A stretch of DNA of 64,000 nt from an uncultured Lachnospiraceae bacterium (lineage in GTDB: Bacteria; Bacillota; Clostridia; Lachnospirales; Lachnospiraceae), in assembly GCA_947589305.1 (NCBI GenBank), contig CANQAP010000001.1, positions 1 through 64,000 of the forward strand. Reading direction: 5' to 3'. Made by a program: the position numbers and the translations under genes. A model generated the notes under the pieces. The model was given only the letters and a program-made list of their open reading frames with translations. It did no database searches and was not told the origin of the DNA. Below, one piece after another: positions 9,298 through 17,900 of this stretch. Within the stretch, counting starts at the first letter, position 1. Each line of letters begins with the position of its first letter.

Positions 9298-9993
9298 ATG
9301 GCAGTACAGATTTTATATCGAATCCTATGTCTGCTGGGCGGTTATGTGTTCGGATTGTTCCAGACTGCATATATTATAGGAAAGATCCATCATATTGATA
9401 TACGGGAATACGGGAGCGGAAATTCCGGCGCGACCAATGCGCTGCGGGTATTGGGAAAGCGTGCAGGGCTGGAGGTTTATTTGGGAGACTGTCTCAAATG
9501 TGTCATTGCCTGCCTGATCACCCGTCTGATCTTTCGGCAGATCTTGCCGGATATGACGCTGCTGCTCGTGATCTATACCGGACTTGGCGTTGTGATCGGA
9601 CATGTGTTTCCGTTTTATATGGGATTTAAAGGCGGGAAAGGGATATCTGCCATATCCGGAGCGGTGATCAGCCTGCTGGATCTGCGGATCATCCTGCCTT
9701 GTCTGGTTGTTTTTATTCTCGTGGTGGCGATCAGCCGGTATGTGTCGCTTGGCTCGATCGTCCTGATGCTGCAGATGTGGATCATGTATAGTGTTTTCGT
9801 GCTATATGATCCGGAACATATTTATCATCTGGGGCAACAATATGTGGCGGAAAGCATCATCGTGCTGGGGTGCTTGGCAGCCTTGGCGATCTATAAACAC
9901 AAAGCGAATATCGGACGGCTGCTCCGTGGAGAGGAGAGCAGGCTCGGGCAAAAGAAGAAGGAGACGGAAAGGGAGGAAACCCATGAAAATTAG
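9298..9993 (+). CDS. plsY: Acyl-phosphate:glycerol-3-phosphate acyltransferase
   Basis: A 231-aa multi-spanning membrane protein that makes lysophosphatidic acid from acyl-phosphate and glycerol-3-phosphate, the first step of phospholipid synthesis. The three loop motifs are seen: GSGNSGATNALRVLGKRAG, GHVFPFYMGFKGGKG, and the C-terminal YKHKANIGRLLRGEE. Length is a little above the usual 200 because of a charged Lys/Glu-rich tail. It starts 1 bp after the der stop and overlaps gpsA by 11 bp, so both glycerol-phosphate genes are coupled. Confidence 0.93.
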   Translation: MAVQILYRILCLLGGYVFGLFQTAYIIGKIHHIDIREYGSGNSGATNALRVLGKRAGLEVYLGDCLKCVIACLITRLIFRQILPDMTLLLVIYTGLGVVIGHVFPFYMGFKGGKGISAISGAVISLLDLRIILPCLVVFILVVAISRYVSLGSIVLMLQMWIMYSVFVLYDPEHIYHLGQQYVAESIIVLGCLAALAIYKHKANIGRLLRGEESRLGQKKKETEREETHEN

Positions 9994-10984
9994 CGTATTG
10001 GGAGCGGGAAGCTGGGGGACCGCGTTGGCGGTCTTATTATGCGGAAACAAACATGAGGTGACGCTTTGGTCCATTGACGAACGGGAAGTCCGTATGATAC
10101 GGGAACATCGGGAGCAGCAGGAGAAGCTGCCGGGCGTGCCGATTCCGGAAGAGATAACGGTCACGAACGACTTGGAAGCCGGCGTGGTCGGACACGACAT
10201 GCTGGTATTGGCAGTGCCGTCCATTTTTATCCGTTCGACGGCGAAGGGGATCGCAAAGTATGTGACGCCGGAACAGATCCTTGTCAACGTATCAAAGGGC
10301 ATCGAAGAAGCGACGCTGATGAATATGACGGATGTGATCGAAGACGAGATCCCGCATGGAAAGATCGGGGTACTGTCCGGACCGAGTCATGCCGAAGAAG
10401 TGGGACGCGGCATCCCGACCACAGTGGTCGTCGGCGCAAAGGACAGGGAAACGGCGGAAACGATTCAGGATGCGTTTATGAATTCTTATTTTCGGGTCTA
10501 TACGAGTCCGGATATGATAGGGATCGAACTTGGCGCCGCCCTGAAGAATGTCATCGCGCTGGCGGCAGGCGTCGTAGACGGTCTGGGATATGGCGACAAT
10601 ACCAAAGCCGCCCTGATCACCAGAGGCATTGCGGAGATCACGCGTCTGGGGACCGCAATGGGCGGACGGGTCGAGACTTTTGGCGGTCTGTCCGGCATCG
10701 GCGATCTGATCGTGACCTGTACCAGTACGCATAGCCGGAATCACAACGCCGGTTATCTGATCGGACAGGGAAAGACCTATCAGGAAGCCATGAAGGAAGT
10801 GAACATGGTGGTAGAGGGCGTATACTCCGCCAAAGCCGCTTTGGCACTGGCGAACAAATACCATGTGGAAGTACCGATCACGGAACAGGTCAACCGTGTC
10901 TTATTTGACGGCGTACCGGCAAAGGAAGCGGTTTTACAGCTTCTGATGAGGAACCGTACATCGGAATCGGTTTGGGAGATCTGA
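9983..10984 (+). CDS. gpsA: Glycerol-3-phosphate dehydrogenase [NAD(P)+]
   Basis: A 333-aa cytoplasmic enzyme that reduces dihydroxyacetone phosphate to glycerol-3-phosphate for lipid (and teichoic acid) synthesis. The Rossmann motif GAGSWGTALA lies at residues 7-16. GPSHAEEVGRGIPTTVV, the catalytic-Lys helix LGAALKNVIALAAGVVDGLGYGDNTKAAL (split) and GGLSGIGDLIVTCTS are present. The start ATG 9983 follows GGGAGGAAACCC inside the plsY end; the longer frame upstream is only plsY out of frame. Order plsY-gpsA after der is common in Clostridia. Confidence 0.95.
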   Translation: MKISVLGAGSWGTALAVLLCGNKHEVTLWSIDEREVRMIREHREQQEKLPGVPIPEEITVTNDLEAGVVGHDMLVLAVPSIFIRSTAKGIAKYVTPEQILVNVSKGIEEATLMNMTDVIEDEIPHGKIGVLSGPSHAEEVGRGIPTTVVVGAKDRETAETIQDAFMNSYFRVYTSPDMIGIELGAALKNVIALAAGVVDGLGYGDNTKAALITRGIAEITRLGTAMGGRVETFGGLSGIGDLIVTCTSTHSRNHNAGYLIGQGKTYQEAMKEVNMVVEGVYSAKAALALANKYHVEVPITEQVNRVLFDGVPAKEAVLQLLMRNRTSESVWEI

Positions 10985-11008
10985 CGGGATCGGAGCAAAA
11001 GAGGAACG

Positions 11009-11803
11009 ATGGAAGAATTGCCGCAAATGATAAAACAACGATATAGACGATACTGGATACAGTTTGCGTTCCGGCTGGGCGTGCTGGCGGCAGTGCTGTG
11101 GATCGCATTCCGGTATCCGGAAGAATTGGAAATGCTGGAAGGGATGACATTCTTTCGGCATTTTTCCGTTCTGCATCTGTTGTGGGGCTTATGGGTATGG
11201 TATATTTTGAAAAAATTCCTGCCGCTCAAAGAGAGGATGCCGCGGGGGTGCAGAAAATACCGGAGACAGGAATTCATCCCGACAGACGCATACCGCCTTT
11301 GGAAGGAGCAGCCCGACCACACCGAGGAACATGAGGAGTTTCTCAGGCAGTACCGGAAAGAACGCCGGGCAAACGACGTGGGTGCCGCGTGGGTGTTCGC
11401 CGCATGGATCGCGGCGGCATTGGCAATGTATCTGCTTCAAAAACACCAGATCTTAGGGACGCGGGAATTTCTGATCGGTTCCGCCTTATTCTATGTCGGC
11501 GATCTGGTGTGCCTTCTGATCTGGTGTCCGTTTCGGGATATCTTTATGAAAACGCGCTGCTGTACCCAGTGCCGGATCTATAACTGGGACGTTCTGATGC
11601 TGATCGTGCCGATCCTGTTTGTGCGGGGATTCTTTTCATACAGCCTCTTACTGCCCGCGTTGGCGGTCGTGGGAACATGGGAGTGGAATTACCGTCGTCA
11701 TCCGGAACGGTTCCTCCCGTCTTCCAATGCCTGCCTGCAATGCCGGAACTGCCAAGGCGAGATTGGGTGCGTCCGACTGCGGCTTTTTGGGAAAAAATTC
11801 TAA
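11009..11803 (+). CDS. Membrane protein with C-terminal cysteine pairs, unknown function
   Basis: A 264-aa protein I do not recognise. Hydrophobic segments lie near residues 17-37, 51-71, 128-146, 155-174 and 192-220, so four to five membrane spans are likely. After the fourth comes TRCCTQCRIYNWD, and near the C-terminus CLQCRNCQGEIGC; two CxxC pairs separated by about 55 residues could form a zinc site on the cytoplasmic side. A basic, Glu-rich loop of about 60 residues sits between spans 2 and 3. The ATG follows GAGG at 11001. It is 24 bp after gpsA and ends the housekeeping run. Confidence 0.6.
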   Translation: MEELPQMIKQRYRRYWIQFAFRLGVLAAVLWIAFRYPEELEMLEGMTFFRHFSVLHLLWGLWVWYILKKFLPLKERMPRGCRKYRRQEFIPTDAYRLWKEQPDHTEEHEEFLRQYRKERRANDVGAAWVFAAWIAAALAMYLLQKHQILGTREFLIGSALFYVGDLVCLLIWCPFRDIFMKTRCCTQCRIYNWDVLMLIVPILFVRGFFSYSLLLPALAVVGTWEWNYRRHPERFLPSSNACLQCRNCQGEIGCVRLRLFGKKF

Positions 11804-11871
11804 TAAATGTAAATAAAACCTGAAAATTGTAAAAAACACCATAGAAAACTGACAAATTCACATAAAATTTA

Positions 11872-11900
11872 TTGAAAAACCATAAGGACAGTGATAAAAT
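11872..11900 (+). promoter_or_regulatory. Sigma-A-type promoter of the giant adhesin gene
   Basis: TTGAAA (11872-11877), a 17-bp spacer and TAAAAT (11895-11900), in AT-rich DNA. The start point would be near 11907, leaving an untranslated leader of about 90 bases that ends in AAAGGAGG before ATG 11996. Confidence 0.65.
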
Positions 11901-11995
11901 AATCCTTAAGTAATATGGCATAACTATGCTTTGATGTTATAGGAATATCATTTTTGTTTTTTATTATAGAAACAGATAAAGGAGGTACATAGTGA

Positions 11996-14900
11996 ATGAA
12001 ACGTTTTCTTAGAAATATCACGGGAAGTCTTTTTTGGAAGCGGACGCTTGCGGTCATCATGGCATTTTCGGTGCTTTTGACTTTAGTGCCTGCCAGCCTG
12101 ACGGTGGCATGGACGGCGGATACAGATACGGGAAAGCAGCAGAAAGATCTGATCGGCGATACGTCGGTGGAATTGCAGCAGGCGACGTTAGGAGCCAAAT
12201 GGAAAGATGAAGACGGCAACGAAGTGAGTGTCGAGATGGAGAACGGCGGGGATTATCAGATACCGTTTGATGCGGATATCGGTATGCGTCTGGATTTCCT
12301 TTTGGGAGACGGAAATCTGGTAGACGGCGATACGGTCTATCGATATCAACTGCCGGACAATGTGCGTGTGGATGTAGATGAATGGTATGATCTGAAAAAT
12401 AAGGACGGGGATACGGTAGGTCGCGTCCATGTGCATCCTTCCGAGAATGGCACGCAGGGATACTTGGACTTTGAGTTTTATGAGGATGAGGTAAAAGATA
12501 AAAAGGGCATTCATTTTTATGTACAGTTTGAGGGAAGCTTTAGTGGAGAACTCGGAGAGGAAGGAAAGAAAGCAGATGTGGAATTCCCGGCTCCGGGAGG
12601 TAATTTCACCTTCCATATCGAAACGCAGGGTTCCTCTAAAAAGGAAGAGGAGCCGGAATTACCGGATATCGGGATCAGTAAAAGCGGTACGGTCATGGAA
12701 GTGGACGGAAAGCAGTATATTGTATGGAATGTATATCTGAACCCGAACGGCAGGGATAATATCGACGGCGATATTGTGGATATCCTGCCGGATGGCTTGA
12801 AGTATGTGGAGCAATCCGGATATCCGAAGATCACCCAGAATCAGGGGGGAAATTACGGAACGGTTACGGCGACGGTCAACGGACAGGAATTGACGCTGAA
12901 GTTATCCGGTACGAATTCCAACGGGATCAATGTGGAATTCTTGACCAGTTACGGGGATTATTTGCAAGATCATATCAATGACGGCAGCAACAGTTTTTTC
13001 ATTGAGAATACTGCGGCGTTTAATCCGGATGATCTGTTGGAGAAATCCGTAGAGGCAAAGGGTACGGCATATCTGACGCCGCATATGCTAACAAAGTCGG
13101 CAAAAAGTGCAGAAATACAATTTGATGAAGTTACAAGAAAATATTATATTGATTGGGATATTGAACTGAATCAGGATGGTATGGATCTTCAAAATGCAAA
13201 GTTTGAGGATATCATTCCGGACGGATTGGGTGAGCCTACGGTATTAGGCTCTCTTCCGGCAGGAGCCTCTGCGTCTTATGATTCAGCTAGCCGAAAATGG
13301 ACAGTCACATTTGGTAGTAGCCTTGACCATCCTAACGATAAACAAAATCTCCATTATAGAACATATGTGGATGATGATGCGTTGAATACGGCTTCTTTTG
13401 TGAATAAAGCCAGTTTAAAAGTAGAGGGCGTAAATAACGACTTCACCGCTCAAGCGTCTGTGCGGGGTGTGGATTATCTGGATAAATCGATCGGATATAA
13501 AGATTATGATCCGATCACGAAGACGTTCCGCTGGACGATCGTGGTCAATCGTGAGAAAAAAGAATTAAGTAATGTGGTGGTAACCGATTCTTTTAAATCT
13601 GCTGAGATGGAGTTTGTCAGCGCGGATGTCAATGGCGTTAAGACAACTCCAACACGGTCCTCTAGTGGGGATCAGACGGAATTGAAGTTTAATCTAGGTT
13701 CGATCGCGGATACGGTCGAGATTCATATAGTGACAAAGATGAAGGATGATTTTGAATCCACAAGCGGTAGTTCTTGGTATTCGTTTGTCAATCATGCCAA
13801 GCTGACCGCAGACAGTTTGCCGGAATTTGAGGATGAGGCAAATTATACCGTGGATACGGAAGCAGAGATACCGGATTTTCTATCAAAGAGCGGACAGATG
13901 AACGGAGACGGCACGGTTACATGGACAGTACACGTACAGCATGTGACGAATAATGCCCTGACTATGGATTTTAAGGACATCCTGCCGGAGGGAATGACCT
14001 ATGTGCCGGATAGTTTTCAGATCGGAGAATCATGGGCAGGTAATTTCCAGCCGCGTAAGGCGGGATATGTAGACGGAAGCCGTACATTGACATATACGGT
14101 CGATCCTTCACAGGACCGGAAGTATATGGACGATACGAACGGCTTTACTTTCCAATATCAGACGAAGGTGGCAACAACCGGTGCGGCGACGACAGAAGGT
14201 GATTTTAATAACCATGCGGAGCTGACGTTGAATTTTGAGAATGATTTACAGGTGTCGGATGATGCGGATGCGAAGGTTTCCGGAAGACCGGGCGGCGTGC
14301 TGGATAAGGATTTCCAATATCTCGGCGGACGGGAAGTGATCTGGACCGTTCGGATCAATCAGGCAAGGTTGAGTCTGAACATTGACAAACCGGTCATTGA
14401 AGATCAGTTGGCGGATTATCTGGATTATGTTTCCGGGACCTTGTATTTAGTGGATGAACGGGAAAACCGGACAGAGGTTGCGCAAAATCAGTACACTGTT
14501 ACCAATATCAATAACAAGCTGATCGTACAACTCCCGAAGATCACCAATCAGTATTATGAATTCGAGTTTATGACACGGTTTAATCCGATGTATGATACGG
14601 CGTTGAAAAATGAGACGATCCGCAATACCGTTACCATGTACGGAAAAGGTGAGACATGGCAGGATGCGTCAGATACCGTGCAGAATGTTTCGTTTAGTCA
14701 AGGTAGCGCAGGAGCGGATTATAGTTACGCCATCCGGATCCGGAAGGTGGATGCAAACGATACCAATAAGGGATTGGCAGGCGCGAGATTTTCTCTGAAG
14801 CTGAATGGCGTGGAAGTCGGCACTGCCACATCGGATGCTGACGGATGGGCATATTTTCCGGGAATGTTGTCAGAAAATGACGGTTATACCTTTACGCTTG

Positions 14901-17900
14901 AGGAACTGTCGGCTCCTAGCGGTTATGTAAAGTTAGATAAGCCGATCGAGGTGAAATTCTCACTGAGCGCATGTGAAGACTATGCGGATGGATATCATTC
15001 CATGACGATTACGGTAGAAAATGAGAATGCCAACATCAGTACAACAGGCAGCGTAACGGTGAAAAAAACAGACGCGGATGGTTCTCCATTGGCAGGCGCG
15101 GTGTTCGGCATCTATTCGGACGAGACATGTACGGAATTAGTGGCACAGATGGAGCCAACGTCAGCCGCTACGGATACCCTCGGAAAAACGACGTGGGAAG
15201 GTTTGGAAGCCGGTACGTATTATATCAAGGAGATCACGCCGCCGGCAGGCTATAAACTAAATACGACGGATATCATCAAGGCGACCCTTACAAAGGGAAG
15301 CAGCGGCATAGAAACAAGTTATGAGACGAAGAGCGGCACTGGTTCATGGACGAAATGGAGTGAACCAACGGAACCGACGATTGAAGACGTAAAGATGAAA
15401 GGTTCTCTGGTACTTAAGAAGGTAGATGAGACTGACGGGACCACAGCATTGACTGGTGCAGTGTTTGGATTGTATACAGACAGAAGATGTAATGATCTGA
15501 TCGAACAGCAGACAACCGGCGGTGACGGTACCGTGACGTTTGAAAATTTGGAAGTCGGAAGGACCTATTATTACCGCGAAGATACAGCTCCGGACGGATA
15601 TCTGAAAGACGATACCATCCATGCCGTGCAGATCGGAACAGGTACGGAACAGGCGGATGTCACGATTCAAGAAACGGTGACGAACAAAAAAGCAGTTGGC
15701 AATATCGTTGTGACGAAGTACGGGGACGACGGAAAACTGCTCGAAGGCGTGGTGTTCACGTTATATGATAAAGAAGGTACTAATACGGTTGCAAAACCGG
15801 GTACTGTAGAGGCATATACAGTCACCACCGATGCAAACGGAGTGGCGAGATTTGAAGGGCTGCCGTTTGGTGATTATACGATCAGAGAAACCACGGGGGC
15901 GGTTGGTTATACTGTTGCATCCGATACGAAGATAGCGGTGAACCAGCTAGGCGATACGAAGGTAACGGTCATCAACAACTTACAAAAGATCAATATCAAG
16001 ATTCATAAGACGGATGGTGCCGGTACCAACTTAGCAGGCGCAGTCTTTGGCTTGCTTACAACGAATGGCTTGGAAATCACCCGGGCAACAACGGATGCGA
16101 GCGGTATCGCAGAATTCAAGGATGTGCCGTATGGTAATTATGTGGTGAAAGAGCTTATACCACCGGCAGGCTATTTTGCATCCGGTACAGATACCGTAAA
16201 ATTTGAAGTGAACGGGAGTGATTTTGCCAGTGGCACTACGAAGGAATTAGAAGCTACGAATACCAAGCAGAACGGTTTTCTGCAGTTCACGAAATATGAC
16301 GGGGCAAACAATCCTTTAGGGGGAGCTAAATTTGCCCTGTATGACAGAATGGGTAAACAAGTAAAAGTAGCGACATCCAATGGATCAGGTAATGTTGAAT
16401 TTCAAGACCTGCCGTTTGGAACCTATACCCTGCGGGAGATCGATCCACCGGCTGGATACTTGCGGGACACTACAGAATATACGGTAGTGATCAACTCAAA
16501 CGAAACTGTTACGGGTTATTATGATGAGGTTAATGATCCGAAACATAACCACCTGATTCCGTATGTGTTTCATAACGAAGAAGCAAGTCCGCCGTTTATC
16601 AGCTTTAAGCTGAAGAAGACAGATACTCACGGAGTGCCTTTGGCAGATGCAGTGTTTGGATTCTATTGTGTAGGGAAAAATGCGGACGGTACGGATAAGC
16701 TGATTGTGGATGCGACAACCAACGAGGAAGGAATCGCATATTTTAGACGGATTCCAATGACGGATTATGTGGACACCGATCAGTTCTATGTCAAGGAGAT
16801 CACAGCGCCAGCCGGTTACGAAATTGGAGGTACCGATTCGATAATAGCTACCTTTGGCAAGAAAGATGACTTAAGTAAATTTAAAGATGGAGAGGATGAT
16901 GGTAGCGGCACTCTGGAGGATATAAAGATTGAATGGCTGTTAGGAGATGTGAATGATTCTACCATTGAAAATACAGAAATCCGCGGCAGCATTCGGATCA
17001 TTAAAACGGGCTTGACGACTTTGGAACCTTTAAACGGTGCCGAATTCACCTTGTATGAGGAAGACGGAGTCACAATCGCTCAAGTGGATGGAACAGAGGT
17101 GGAACCGGTCACGACGGCTAGTATGAATGTGGACGGTGCCATGAAGAATGGTGTTGCCTTGTTTGAAAATATTCCGTATGGCAGTTATGTGATCAGAGAA
17201 ACCAAGGCGCCAGCAGGATATACGCTGAACCCGAATTCGTTCGAAGTCGATGTGACGGAAAACGGAAAAGTGGTTGAGGTCGGTCCGATTCGTGACGCAC
17301 GGATCAACGTCTCCATTGATAAAAAGGCAGTTGGCGGAATGGAATCCCTGCTGGGTGCAAAATTAGAATTACATGAAGGGGATGCAAGCGGTAAGGTGAT
17401 TGCAAGCTGGACATCTCCGAATACAACATATACCATGCCATTTGATCAACTGGTAGTGGGCGGAACATACACGTTAACGGAAGTAACACCGCCTGCCGGT
17501 TATGCGTATGCAGAGCCGGTGACCTTTACCATTGATGACTATGGGAATATTACGATCACATCCGGCGCATCCGCAACCCTGAACGGTAAGACGATCACGA
17601 TGTGGGATAAACCGCTTGAACTGGCTGTCATTAAGAATGGCGAGGATGATAGATCACTGTCCAATGCGATCTTGTCCCTGTGGGATAACGGTACGGATAA
17701 TACGAAGGATGAGATGGTCGAGGAATGGACGACGGGTCAGACTTCGCATATCATTACGAAGAGTCTGGTGGCGCCGAAGACCGGATATCATTATTATACG
17801 ATCAAGGAATTAAGCGCACCGGACGGATATCTGATAGCGGACAGCATAAAGATCAGTGTGGATACCGATGGAAATATTTATCAGTATGACAGTGCAAGCA

